From: Merdimmobilis hominis
GTDB lineage: Bacteria > Bacillota > Clostridia > Oscillospirales > Ruminococcaceae
Assembly: GCF_016901855.1 (NCBI RefSeq)
Contig: NZ_JACJKY010000013.1
Coordinates: 1 to 64,000, forward strand
Length of the DNA stretch: 64,000 bases
Direction: 5' to 3'
The notes beneath the pieces were generated by a model. The model saw only the letters and a list, made by a program, of their open reading frames with translations, made no database searches and had not been told where the DNA came from. A program made the position numbers and the translations under genes. This document shows positions 52,174 to 60,596 of this stretch, in pieces (positions within the stretch are counted from its first letter, which is position 1; each line of letters opens with the position of its first letter).

Positions 52174-52722
52174 ATGAAAAAGAAAATTTTCATCCCAATC
52201 ATCGCATTGGCACTCGTATGCTGCTGTGTAATCGGCGGCACAATCGCTTGGCTCACTGATGTAACCGATCCGGTGACAAATACCTTCACTGTCGGCAACA
52301 TTGACATTGAGCTCGACGAAACAACCGGAAATGACTATAAAATGGTTCCGGGCATCACCATTGAAAAAGATCCGACTGCAACCGTCAAGGCAAACAGCGA
52401 AGACTGCTATCTGTTCGTAAAAGTGGAGAAATCGGCAAACTTCGATACGTTTATGACATTTGAAACAGCCGACGGCTGGACGGTACTTTCAGAAGGCGTT
52501 TATTACCGTGAGGTCAAAAACAATGCAGCAGACCAACCGTTCCCGGTACTCAAAGACAATAAAGTTGCGGTAAAAGACACTGTAACAAAAAAGATGATGG
52601 ACGCGATCATAAAAGCACCTGAAACAGCTCCGACGCTGACATTTACCGCATATGCTGTGCAGATGCAGAATGGTGAAGATACATTTACACCTGAAGCAGC
52701 ATGGGCAAAAGTTCAGCCGTAA
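52174..52722 (+). CDS. TasA/camelysin-like protein with SipW-type signal peptide, 1
   Basis: Predicted secreted fibre-type protein of 182 residues. The signal region is a basic start, a Cys-rich hydrophobic stretch, then GGTIAWLTDVTDPVTNTFTVGNIDIEL, the hallmark of SipW substrates (TasA/CotN/camelysin class), where mature protein begins near the W-L/Y-F-T/D position. The rest is probably a beta-rich jelly-roll-like domain with ITIEKDPTATVKANSEDCYLFVKVE. AAAGAGGG precedes the ATG. It follows the peptidase by 45 bp. Confidence 0.87.
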   Translation: MKKKIFIPIIALALVCCCVIGGTIAWLTDVTDPVTNTFTVGNIDIELDETTGNDYKMVPGITIEKDPTATVKANSEDCYLFVKVEKSANFDTFMTFETADGWTVLSEGVYYREVKNNAADQPFPVLKDNKVAVKDTVTKKMMDAIIKAPETAPTLTFTAYAVQMQNGEDTFTPEAAWAKVQP

Positions 52723-52755
52723 GTGCAGACACACAGATTGATTGTATGGCGATCG

Positions 52756-52780
52756 CCGGTTATCAATCAACCATAACCGG
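52756..52780 (+). promoter_or_regulatory. Intercistronic hairpin 1
   Basis: CCGGTTAT / ATAACCGG stem with a nine-base loop and no T run, between the first and second TasA-like genes. Candidate mRNA processing or stability element. Confidence 0.45.
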
Positions 52781-52816
52781 TCAAATATATTCGCAAAATG
52801 AAAGGAGAGTTCAATC

Positions 52817-53452
52817 ATGAACGCAAAGAAAAAAATCGTTTCTATCGCACTGGCAGCTGCACTGGCAGCAACCGCAATCGTTGGTTCTTCTTTGGCATAC
52901 TTCACTGATACCACCGAAGAAAAAACCAACACATTCACCGTCGGCAATGTTGACATCACATTGACCGAGCCGAAGTGGGATGCAGATATCAATAACAAAG
53001 ATCTGATTCCGGGAAAAACAATTCCGAAAGATCCGACCATCACCGTTGCAGAAGGCAGTGAAAAAGCATACACCTTCATGAAAGTGCAGATGTCTGCAGA
53101 TTTTATTGATTTGCTCAACAAATATGCAACAGCAACTAAAAAAGAGCTGCCGGCTGCGGTTAAGGATTGGTTTACAAGTGCAGTAAAACCGAAAGTTATG
53201 GCGATTGGCGCGGATTATGTCATTCTTGGTGTACTGAGTCCGAAAGAGGCTGGTCAGTCTGTTACATACTTTGATGAAGTGAAAGTTCCGGCTGAAGTAA
53301 CACAAGAGATGATCAAAGCAGACGGCACATATGAAATCACAGTGACTGCTTATGCAATTCAGGCAGAAGGTTTCTATGACGAAACTGATAAACCGGCAAG
53401 CCGTGAAGCTGCTTTCAAAGCGCTGTTCCCTGATGAAGTAATTGTGAAATAA
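52817..53452 (+). CDS. TasA/camelysin-like protein with SipW-type signal peptide, 2
   Basis: A 211-residue paralogue. The signal region ends SSLAYFTDTTEEKTNTFTVGNVDITL. Mature part contains LIPGKTIPKDPTITVAEGSEKAYTFMKVQM and near the end YEITVTAYAIQAEGF, matching protein 1 (TLTFTAYAVQMQNG), so the two share a fold and probably copolymerise or alternate. AAAGGAG is upstream. Closest in style to TasA-like major subunits, but which is the major subunit is not known. Confidence 0.87.
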   Translation: MNAKKKIVSIALAAALAATAIVGSSLAYFTDTTEEKTNTFTVGNVDITLTEPKWDADINNKDLIPGKTIPKDPTITVAEGSEKAYTFMKVQMSADFIDLLNKYATATKKELPAAVKDWFTSAVKPKVMAIGADYVILGVLSPKEAGQSVTYFDEVKVPAEVTQEMIKADGTYEITVTAYAIQAEGFYDETDKPASREAAFKALFPDEVIVK

Positions 53453-53473
53453 TTGTTGAACATGTAACGCATA

Positions 53474-53510
53474 CATATCTCCCTGCTCTCTGTCGAGGGC
53501 AGGGTATATG
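53474..53510 (+). promoter_or_regulatory. Intercistronic hairpin 2
   Basis: CATAT + CCCTGC pair with GCAGGG + ATATG, a stem without a T run. A second small GCCC/GGGC hairpin lies at 53552-53569. The 153-bp gap has no coding frame. Confidence 0.45.
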
Positions 53511-53605
53511 CGGATATTCCGGTTCTGCGCGGAACGGGAGTGTTTGCATATGCCCTGCCAAAAGCGGGCTGAAAATAAAAAGGGAAAGACAAGGAGGATG
53601 ATCTC

Positions 53606-54172
53606 ATGAAAAAGAAATTGTTGGCGATTGCATTGGCGGTCATGTGCCTTTCAATCGCTGCATACGGCACGTTGGCATACTTCACGGCGAGTGACACTGC
53701 GACCAACGTGGTGACGGCGGGAAACGTGGAAATCGAACTGAAAGAAACGACCGCCGTGGACGGACAGGAAACACCCGGTGAATTTGAAGATTTGTCGGGC
53801 ATCGTTGCAGGTCAGGAAGTGTCCAAAATCGTGCAGGTTGAAAACGTCGGAGACAATCCGGCATATGTACGGATTGAAGTGGAAAAAGCAATCACGCTTG
53901 CTGAGGGTATGAGCGGCGAAGTCGATTTAAGTCTGATTCAGCTTGATTTTAATACTGCAGACTGGGTGGAGAAAGACGGATACTACTATTACAAGCATCC
54001 GGTTGCGGCAAACGAAATCACCACACCGCTGTTTACAACAGTGACATTTGGGCAGGATATGGACAACCTGTATCAGAACAGCAAAGCGACCATCACAGTA
54101 CAAGCACAGGCCGTTCAGTCTCAGAACAACGGCAGCGATGTTTTGAACGCATCCGGATGGCCGCAGGAATAA
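53606..54172 (+). CDS. TasA/camelysin-like protein with SipW-type signal peptide, 3
   Basis: A 188-residue secreted protein. Signal region ends GTLAYFTASDTATNVVTAGNVEIEL. The mature domain differs from paralogues 1 and 2 and agrees with paralogue 4: NVGDNPAYVRIEVE, DWVEKDGYYYYKHPVAANEITTPLFTTV and VQAQAVQS. This subclass may be a minor pilin-like or capping subunit. AAGGAGG precedes the ATG. It lies 16 bp before the VWA gene. Confidence 0.87.
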   Translation: MKKKLLAIALAVMCLSIAAYGTLAYFTASDTATNVVTAGNVEIELKETTAVDGQETPGEFEDLSGIVAGQEVSKIVQVENVGDNPAYVRIEVEKAITLAEGMSGEVDLSLIQLDFNTADWVEKDGYYYYKHPVAANEITTPLFTTVTFGQDMDNLYQNSKATITVQAQAVQSQNNGSDVLNASGWPQE

Positions 54173-54188
54173 AAAGGAGGCATAACAG

Positions 54189-56309
54189 ATGAAACGCAAA
54201 ATGTTATCCATTCTTCTCTGTTTTGCGCTGGTAATCGCGGCGGTGCTTCCGATGGGAACCGTGTTGGCGCAGGGAACAGCACCGAAATCGGTGCCGGTGA
54301 TTACACCACAGGGAGATGGACTGATGATTGGCTCGTCCGTTGAGCAAAATGATGACGGCAGTTATCATATTCGTCTTGATTCGTATGTCACTTCAGCACA
54401 TAAACCGCTGGATGTCGTGCTGGTGCTCGATACATCCAACAACATGGACGAAGGCTTTGGCAACACAACACGTTTGCAGGCAATGAAAGAGGCCGCTGAG
54501 CAGTTTATTCATACCCTGCGTGACAGTTATACAGATACCTATCATCATCATGTGGGCATTGTTTCTTATAGTGATACTGCCACCAAGGTAACACCGACGC
54601 TTACAGAATTACGCAATGATACTGTAGAAACAGAACTTTGTAATAAAATAGAGGCACTGGGTGTTGATAATGATCGTTACAGACATATTGACGAGGCAAT
54701 GACTGTGGCAAACGAACTGATGAATGGCGATTATGATGATAACCATGAACATCCCAAAGAGCATCAGAAAGTTGTTATTGTACTGTCTTCCGGTACGCCC
54801 AAAGACAGTTCTTATGACTTTTCGTCCGGAATGGCAAGCAAGGCCATTGCAACATCTTACCAAATGAAACAGCAGGGTGCACTGGTGTATTCGATCGGTA
54901 TGTTTAATGAAGCAAATCCAGATGAATTGTATGGTGCTTCAGGATTTCATTGTAATTCTGATGGCGCGGTTGAAAGTCATTGGGATGACGGAGATATTAC
55001 TGCTCCATTTCAAAGAGACATTCCGGCAAACAATCGATTTTTCAATTATCTTTCCAGCAATTCATTTGAGGCAAAGAACTTGGGATTAGTTGCAGAAACA
55101 TATCTCGCGCATGACTGGGATTTGTGGACAGCATATGGCTGGAAAATCACCGCAAACTATACTTGTGACACAAACGCCGGCTATTACAAATCGGCAAAAG
55201 ACCCGGATGCGTTGAATCAGGTCTTTGAGGATATTGTGAACAAAACACTGGAATCTCATGTTCAGCTGGATACAAGCGCTGTGCTCAAAGAAACCATTTC
55301 TCCTTATTTTGAGATTACCGGAGATGTTACCTGTTCGACCGTTGCGTCGACAGGCGATTTAAAGTTTGACGAAGAGAATAAAGTACAGGTCGAGCTTACC
55401 GTGTCTAAACAAAACAATATCGTTTCTGTCAGAGGATTTGATTATAACACAAACTGCGTCACACCTACAGCGAAATCAGACCAAACATATGGCAAAAAGC
55501 TGGTTGTCGAATTCGACGTGAAACGAAAAGCTGACATGATCGGCGGTAATCAGATTCCGATTTGCGGCGGCGGTGAATCCGGTATGTATCAATCGGGAAG
55601 CACAAATGTTGGCACACTTCTGGAGGAGAAGGTCGACCTGCCGATTGAGTATAACTACACCACATCCAATCAGACGATTTTCCTTGGGGAAACAGCGGAT
55701 CTGGCAAACCGTATCAACACACCCGCATATGTGGATGGTACAAACAATGCGTTTGTGGACATTTCGTATACGATCAAAAACGGTGATCAAACAGTCGGAA
55801 CGTATACGATTTCTGCAGGTCAATCGTCCGGCAGCTGGGTGTGGGCAGACGGTCAAACCGGAATGCCTGCGCTGACAGAAGATACAGTATATACCGTGGA
55901 TTGTGCTGTTACACCCAATCCAACAGGAACGATTCCGGCGACAGCTATTGTAGAGGACTTCACAGTCTTTGTTCAGTCCGGCACACTGACCATTCAAAAG
56001 CAGGGCGGTCAGGACGATGAAAAATATGTGTTCAATATCGAGAAAGACGGCAAGTATTACATGACCGTCACTGTTGACGGAAACAGCGGTACAACGATTC
56101 AAAAACTTCCGAAAGGCAAATATAACGTAACCGAGGAAACTGCATGGTCATGGCGGTATGGTGAGCAGTCATACGATCAGCCGACAGTCACGATTGATTT
56201 GAGCAACCTGGCGCAGACAGTTATCTGCACAAACAGTGAGCGGAATCCGAAGTGGCTCAACGGCTATAATGCCTGCGTGAATGCATATGCGGAAGGAGGG
56301 GCACAATAA
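54189..56309 (+). CDS. Secreted VWA-domain protein with degenerate MIDAS
   Basis: A 706-residue exported protein with a conventional signal peptide (to about LAQG, residue 27). A von Willebrand A fold spans about 72-275. Its metal site is altered: DTSNN replaces D-x-S-x-S and VLSSG replaces the usual T-D-G, so metal-dependent ligand binding may be lost. Beta-rich repeats follow, and a Cna-B/SpaA-like domain lies near the end (SGTLTIQKQGG...LPKGKYNVTEE). There is no LPxTG motif or C-terminal membrane helix, so retention must come from partners. Its stop overlaps the next start (TAATG). Likely tip adhesin or assembly factor. Confidence 0.85.
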   Translation: MKRKMLSILLCFALVIAAVLPMGTVLAQGTAPKSVPVITPQGDGLMIGSSVEQNDDGSYHIRLDSYVTSAHKPLDVVLVLDTSNNMDEGFGNTTRLQAMKEAAEQFIHTLRDSYTDTYHHHVGIVSYSDTATKVTPTLTELRNDTVETELCNKIEALGVDNDRYRHIDEAMTVANELMNGDYDDNHEHPKEHQKVVIVLSSGTPKDSSYDFSSGMASKAIATSYQMKQQGALVYSIGMFNEANPDELYGASGFHCNSDGAVESHWDDGDITAPFQRDIPANNRFFNYLSSNSFEAKNLGLVAETYLAHDWDLWTAYGWKITANYTCDTNAGYYKSAKDPDALNQVFEDIVNKTLESHVQLDTSAVLKETISPYFEITGDVTCSTVASTGDLKFDEENKVQVELTVSKQNNIVSVRGFDYNTNCVTPTAKSDQTYGKKLVVEFDVKRKADMIGGNQIPICGGGESGMYQSGSTNVGTLLEEKVDLPIEYNYTTSNQTIFLGETADLANRINTPAYVDGTNNAFVDISYTIKNGDQTVGTYTISAGQSSGSWVWADGQTGMPALTEDTVYTVDCAVTPNPTGTIPATAIVEDFTVFVQSGTLTIQKQGGQDDEKYVFNIEKDGKYYMTVTVDGNSGTTIQKLPKGKYNVTEETAWSWRYGEQSYDQPTVTIDLSNLAQTVICTNSERNPKWLNGYNACVNAYAEGGAQ

Positions 56310-56869
56310 TGTTATTGTATGAAACAAATCATGTGCGGATCAAACGCAGAAAACGGATGACCGGCAAAAAGCTGATCGCGCTGTGTGCCGCTCTTGTGCT
56401 GGTGATTGGTACCGTCGGTGCAACGATTGCATGGCTGACAGCACAAACGAACCCGGTTATCAATACCTTTGATCCAAGTCATGTTTCGTGTGCGGTGGAT
56501 GAGAATTTTGATTCGGAATCCGGACTCAAAGAGAATGTACGTATTCAAAATACGTCCGATATTCCGGCATATATCCGTGTGCGTCTGGTGAGTTATAACA
56601 AAGAGGGCGATACGATCGTCGGCGGCGCAGGTGAACTGCCTCAAGATAAAGACCTCAATCTGACTGACTGGGTGAAAATCGGTGCATATTACTACTGCAA
56701 AGTACCGGTTGCGGCAGGTGAGTTTACACCGGAGCTGATTAAAAGCTATCAGTTGAAAGAAGGTCAGGTGCTTGAGGTTTTGGCGGAAGCCATCCAGAGC
56801 GAACCGGCGAAGGCAGTGACTGAGGCATGGGGCGTTTCGGTTGATGCGGATGGAAACATCACAGAATGA
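56309..56869 (+). CDS. TasA/camelysin-like protein with SipW-type signal peptide, 4
   Basis: A 186-residue protein with an extended, Arg/Lys-rich N-terminus of about 20 residues before the hydrophobic stretch. The signal region ends GATIAWLTAQTNPVINTFDPSHVSCAV. Mature part: IQNTSDIPAYIRVRLVSY, DWVKIGAYYYCKVPVAAGEFTPELI and VLAEAIQSEPAKAVTEAWGV, like paralogue 3. The ATG shares one base with the VWA stop codon and follows GGAAGGAGGGG, so synthesis is coupled. Confidence 0.86.
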   Translation: MLLYETNHVRIKRRKRMTGKKLIALCAALVLVIGTVGATIAWLTAQTNPVINTFDPSHVSCAVDENFDSESGLKENVRIQNTSDIPAYIRVRLVSYNKEGDTIVGGAGELPQDKDLNLTDWVKIGAYYYCKVPVAAGEFTPELIKSYQLKEGQVLEVLAEAIQSEPAKAVTEAWGVSVDADGNITE

Positions 56870-56882
56870 GGGGGCGTAAGAG

Positions 56883-57551
56883 ATGAAACGAATGAGAAAA
56901 CTGATTTTTTCTGTTGTTCTTACGCTGGCGCTTGCCGTGAGCGCGGCGGTTCCCGTATTTGCAGCAGATGCAGCAGTGTTTTATGACGGTGATGCACAGG
57001 AATTTATCTTTGCACCCGGCAGCGACTATTCTCCGACAGACTTGTTTGATAATTTCAAAGGTGTGATGCCGGGAGATTCGCTGACACAGAAGATTACGAT
57101 TCAAAATGACGTATCCAAAAAAGTCAACGTAAAAGTATATCTGCGGTCAATCGGTGCAAATGCGGACAGTGAAGCGTTTTTATCGCAGATGAACCTGACC
57201 GTTATGCACAATGATGATCCGTTGTTCTCGGCACCGGCAAATGAAACGGCAGATCTGACCGATTGGGTGTGTCTTGGAACTTATGCGTCGGGTGCAAAAA
57301 CCGATCTGACGCTGACACTCGATGTGCCGATTACGCTTGATACATCGTTTGAAGATGCTGTGGGCGTGCTCGGATGGGAATTCAAGGTGGAAGAAATTCC
57401 GTTGGAAGAACAGCCGGACACCAATGATGATCTTGGCATGCTTTCATACTTGTGGATCGGATTTGCGGCGGCAGCGGTCATTTTGATTGCGGTACTGCTG
57501 CTTCTGTACAGGAAAAGAAAGCAGGAGGACAAACTGCCCAAAGAGCAATAA
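56883..57551 (+). CDS. Membrane-anchored surface protein of the SipW operon
   Basis: A 222-residue protein with a normal Ala-x-Ala signal peptide (PVFAADA, about 27) and a C-terminal membrane segment (about 188-211) followed by a Lys/Arg-rich tail (YRKRKQEDK). The extracellular part has [29 protein letters not shown], a beta-sandwich pattern seen in surface proteins. It is the only operon product with a membrane anchor, so it may attach the fibre to the cell, as TapA does for TasA, though no sequence match to TapA is seen. 14 bp after paralogue 4. Confidence 0.7.
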   Translation: MKRMRKLIFSVVLTLALAVSAAVPVFAADAAVFYDGDAQEFIFAPGSDYSPTDLFDNFKGVMPGDSLTQKITIQNDVSKKVNVKVYLRSIGANADSEAFLSQMNLTVMHNDDPLFSAPANETADLTDWVCLGTYASGAKTDLTLTLDVPITLDTSFEDAVGVLGWEFKVEEIPLEEQPDTNDDLGMLSYLWIGFAAAAVILIAVLLLLYRKRKQEDKLPKEQ

Positions 57552-57607
57552 ACGCGTGTTTGATGCATACATATTCAAAAAGCCGGATATATAAGGAGGC
57601 GGTGTAA

Positions 57608-58273
57608 ATGGCAAAGCTTTGTGATTTGACCGGAAAACGGTTTGGCATGCTGACTGTGTTGCACCGCGCGCAAAAAGACTATCCGCGTGTGTATTGGACT
57701 TGCCGGTGTGACTGCGGGAACGTGATTGATGTTGCTGCGAATAATCTGACAAGAGGACACAATGTAAGCTGCGGCTGCCGGCGCGTGAATCCGTATCTCG
57801 GCAAAAAGTTCGGAAAGCTGACCGTTTTGGAGAAAACGAATGAAACTGCAATGCGCGGCGGCCGAAAAGTACCGCTTTGGAGGTGCCGGTGTGATTGCGG
57901 AAATACTGTACTCGTGCAGATGGATTCTCTCACTTCCGGAACAACACGCAGCTGCGGCTGTTTGAGCGAGGAGAAAATCGAAAAGATGCGCAAAGCTGCC
58001 GGATATGTGGGAGGGACACAGCTTTCACGCATCACGAATATCAAACAAACGAGTACAAACAGCAGCGGAATTGTCGGCGTTTACTATGATAAACAGACGA
58101 ATAAATGGGCATCGCGTCTTACATTTCGTGGGAAACGGTATTATCTTGGACGGTATGATTCGCTTGAAAAGGCGGTTGCCGCCAGAAAAAAAGCGGAAGC
58201 CGAATATTTTGGCACATTTTTAGAATCATATCAGCAAAAAAGGCAGCAGTCCGATACACTGCAGACAGAATAA
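57608..58273 (+). CDS. Zinc-ribbon/AP2-domain protein
   Basis: A 221-residue predicted DNA-binding protein. Two tandem units of G-K-x-F-G-x-L-T-V-L ... CRCDCGN ... SCGC (about 8-60 and 64-120) look like zinc ribbons. The C-terminal part SSGIVGVYYDKQTNKWASRLTFRGKRYYLGRYDSLEKAVAARKKAE (about 155-205) is an AP2-like domain as in phage HNH endonucleases and regulators. No HNH motif is visible. AAGGAGG precedes the ATG. Last in the SipW operon by spacing (56 bp); it may be its regulator or a former mobile-element gene. Confidence 0.75.
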   Translation: MAKLCDLTGKRFGMLTVLHRAQKDYPRVYWTCRCDCGNVIDVAANNLTRGHNVSCGCRRVNPYLGKKFGKLTVLEKTNETAMRGGRKVPLWRCRCDCGNTVLVQMDSLTSGTTRSCGCLSEEKIEKMRKAAGYVGGTQLSRITNIKQTSTNSSGIVGVYYDKQTNKWASRLTFRGKRYYLGRYDSLEKAVAARKKAEAEYFGTFLESYQQKRQQSDTLQTE

Positions 58274-58318
58274 AAATAAAAGCCGGCGAAACGGGAAACG
58301 TTTCGCCGGCTTTTATTT
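58274..58318. terminator. Bidirectional terminator
   Basis: An unbroken 20-bp stem (AAATAAAAGCCGGCGAAACG and complement) with a five-base loop, flanked by A and T tracts; it reaches the stop codon of the convergent gene. Confidence 0.92.
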
Positions 58319-59843
58319 ACGAGAGCAGGTGCACCGTGAGATGCTGTTTGATTTTTTTCAGTGCGGTCTGAATTGCCGCAGTGTGTGCATTTGGCGCTGT
58401 ACGTACAGAAAAATCATCAAATCCGGCGCAGAATACTTCACGCACACCGCATCGGGAAAGCAGTGTTAACAGCATCAGCCCGGCATTGTCGGCGGCAAGC
58501 GGCTCTTCGTTGCGGCATTGCACATAATCTGCAACAATGGTATGCGGCTGTGTCGGCGGTGTCAGGTTTGAGGTGACAATCAGCGTCGTATCAGGGGAGG
58601 CAATCAGATCGGCATTCATCTGATCAAGCCGCTTATGATTGCTGAAAAAGCAGGCGTCGGTTTTTATTTTACCGGTTACAAAATGAACCGAAACGATAAA
58701 CGGCGATACTTGTTCGATCAGCGTCTGAACTTCGCCGCCTGCATCTGTATCACTGAGCCGCGGTGAGAGCAGTAAAACAGGACGGCTGCCAATAAGATGC
58801 GAAAGTGTTTTTACAGCATCGCGGTCATCAATCGTATTATTTTGAAACGAAACATACAGCCGTTCAATCAATGCGCGGTCAAACAGCATCCGATCAGATG
58901 CGGGAATCCGGCGGATAATTGCGTCAATATCTTTGACGGTGAGTGTCTGCTTGCCAAGCAGGTATGACGCATAATTCGGATGACAGACGTGACTGGCAGC
59001 AATGTGATATGCCATGGAGTATCCCCATTCGTGCTGTTTTCGGATGTCGGCAATGTATTCGTCGTAGATGTCCATCACTTTTGTCACATCGTATCGCGTG
59101 GCGATATTCTCGTTGATATACTGCGTGATGAGCTCGGTCGGCAGATTGCCTGCACCGCGTCCCATACCGTAGACAGAGGCATCGAGAATCAGCGTGCGTT
59201 TTGTCTGGATTTTACCGAGGATCTGCGCATTTGAAAATGCAAGCTGCAAGTTGTTGTGTCCGTGAAAACCGATATGAATTGCTTCGTTTAAGTTTTTGTC
59301 GATGAGATAAAACCGATGCGAAACATCATTTCGGTACATGCTGCCGAGCGTGTCGACAATGTAAAATGCATAGGGCGAAAGTTCATTCATGCGCTCGACC
59401 AAGGAAAGAAGCTCCAAATCCGAATAAAACACGGTGCCGACCGGCTGCATGAACACGCGGTATCCCTTTTGCTGAATCCGTGCTGCCCATTCGACTGCGC
59501 GGTCGATCTCATCTTTGTGAAAGGTGAGCCGAATACCGGTGATGCCGCTTCGATCACACAGCGGCAGTTCGTCGGGAGAAAGGGCGTGCTCTCCCATCGC
59601 AATCATTGCGACAAACATCGCGCGGTGCGGCAGTTTGGGCAGAAGCGAATGAATCTCTGCCGGCGAAGAAAACAGCGTGCATTCGCTGTTATGCGGCGAA
59701 TCGGTTAAAAATCCGCATTCAATGATGTCGATGTCTGCGCAGGCGAGCTTTTCCAAAATGGCGGTAGTCGTCTTTTTTGAAAAACGCCAGTCGTTTACAT
59801 AGCCGCCGTCGCGAAGCGTGCAGTCTAAAACCTGAATACTCAA
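58317..59843 (-). CDS. HMGL-like aldolase-domain protein, two-domain
   Basis: A 508-residue protein. Residues about 1-270 form a DRE-TIM aldolase-type barrel: VLDCTLRDGGYVNDWRF carries the conserved D-R-D-G substrate motif, and HIGFHGHNNLQLAFSNA the metal-binding H-x-H. The C-terminal part (about 320-508), with PVLLLSPRLSDTDAGGEV and VREVFCAGFDDFSV, is a separate Rossmann-like region I cannot name. It overlaps the cytidylyltransferase gene by 4 bp and lies in a glycan cluster, so it probably makes or breaks a keto-acid sugar rather than acting in amino acid metabolism. Confidence 0.8.
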   Translation of the reverse strand: MSIQVLDCTLRDGGYVNDWRFSKKTTTAILEKLACADIDIIECGFLTDSPHNSECTLFSSPAEIHSLLPKLPHRAMFVAMIAMGEHALSPDELPLCDRSGITGIRLTFHKDEIDRAVEWAARIQQKGYRVFMQPVGTVFYSDLELLSLVERMNELSPYAFYIVDTLGSMYRNDVSHRFYLIDKNLNEAIHIGFHGHNNLQLAFSNAQILGKIQTKRTLILDASVYGMGRGAGNLPTELITQYINENIATRYDVTKVMDIYDEYIADIRKQHEWGYSMAYHIAASHVCHPNYASYLLGKQTLTVKDIDAIIRRIPASDRMLFDRALIERLYVSFQNNTIDDRDAVKTLSHLIGSRPVLLLSPRLSDTDAGGEVQTLIEQVSPFIVSVHFVTGKIKTDACFFSNHKRLDQMNADLIASPDTTLIVTSNLTPPTQPHTIVADYVQCRNEEPLAADNAGLMLLTLLSRCGVREVFCAGFDDFSVRTAPNAHTAAIQTALKKIKQHLTVHLLS

Positions 59844-60586
59844 ACGATCACCTCTCCTTTTTGCAGTGCGTCGCGCAGCACCTCGCGCACATAATCAAGG
59901 TCTTTCGGTGTGTCGACGGACAGCGTGCCGGCTTCCACAGCGATCATATGAACCGGTTTTCCGTGTTCCAAAAAGCGCAGTTCGTTGATATCCTCGATCG
60001 CTTCGAGCGGTCCTCTTTTCGTTTGGGCAAAAAAGCGGAGCGCTTCTTTTGTGTAGCCCAAAATGCCTAAATGCTTGTAGTATGAAAACGAAAGACTTGC
60101 CTTTGGATGGGGAATCGGACTGCGGGAGAAAAGCAGCGCGTTTTGATTTGTGTCCACCACCACCTTGATGTTCGATTCGTCGACAACTTCTGCCGGAGAA
60201 TACACGGCGGTCATGAGATTCGATACAAAAAACGTGTCCGGCGGCGAATCGGGAATGATCCGGTCGATCAAGTCAGGTGCAATGAGCGGTTCATCACCGT
60301 TTACGCAGACATAAAAATCGGCAGGGACAGATTTGGATGCTTCATAGATGCGCTCAGTGCTTGTTTGAAGATCGGGCGACGTGAGAATCGTCGGAATCGA
60401 AAACGCGTGGCAAACCTCGGCGATTTCCTGGCTGTCGGTTGCAACATAGACATAGGTGGGATGCTTGGCTTTGATTGCGCGGTGATACACCCACCAGATC
60501 ATTGGTTTGCCGCATAAATCGGCAAGCGGCTTGTTTTTAAACCGGGTGGAGTTTGCGCGTGCCGGAATGATGACCGCAGATTGCAT
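59840..60586 (-). CDS. CMP-keto-sugar synthetase (KdsB-like cytidylyltransferase)
   Basis: A 248-residue nucleotidyltransferase: AVIIPARANSTRFKNKPLADLCGKPMI is the CTP-binding start of CMP-KDO synthetases, with VYVATDSQEIAEVC, STERIYEA, FYVCVNGDEPLI and NIKVVVDTNQNALLFSRSPIP in order. ATG 60586 has GTGAGG upstream; a longer frame runs into the neighbouring gene. In Gram-negatives KdsB activates KDO; here no lipopolysaccharide genes are seen, so the activated sugar is probably another 3-deoxy-ulosonate for a surface polymer. Confidence 0.88.
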   Translation of the reverse strand: MQSAVIIPARANSTRFKNKPLADLCGKPMIWWVYHRAIKAKHPTYVYVATDSQEIAEVCHAFSIPTILTSPDLQTSTERIYEASKSVPADFYVCVNGDEPLIAPDLIDRIIPDSPPDTFFVSNLMTAVYSPAEVVDESNIKVVVDTNQNALLFSRSPIPHPKASLSFSYYKHLGILGYTKEALRFFAQTKRGPLEAIEDINELRFLEHGKPVHMIAVEAGTLSVDTPKDLDYVREVLRDALQKGEVIV

Positions 60587-60596
60587 GGTTTTTTCC

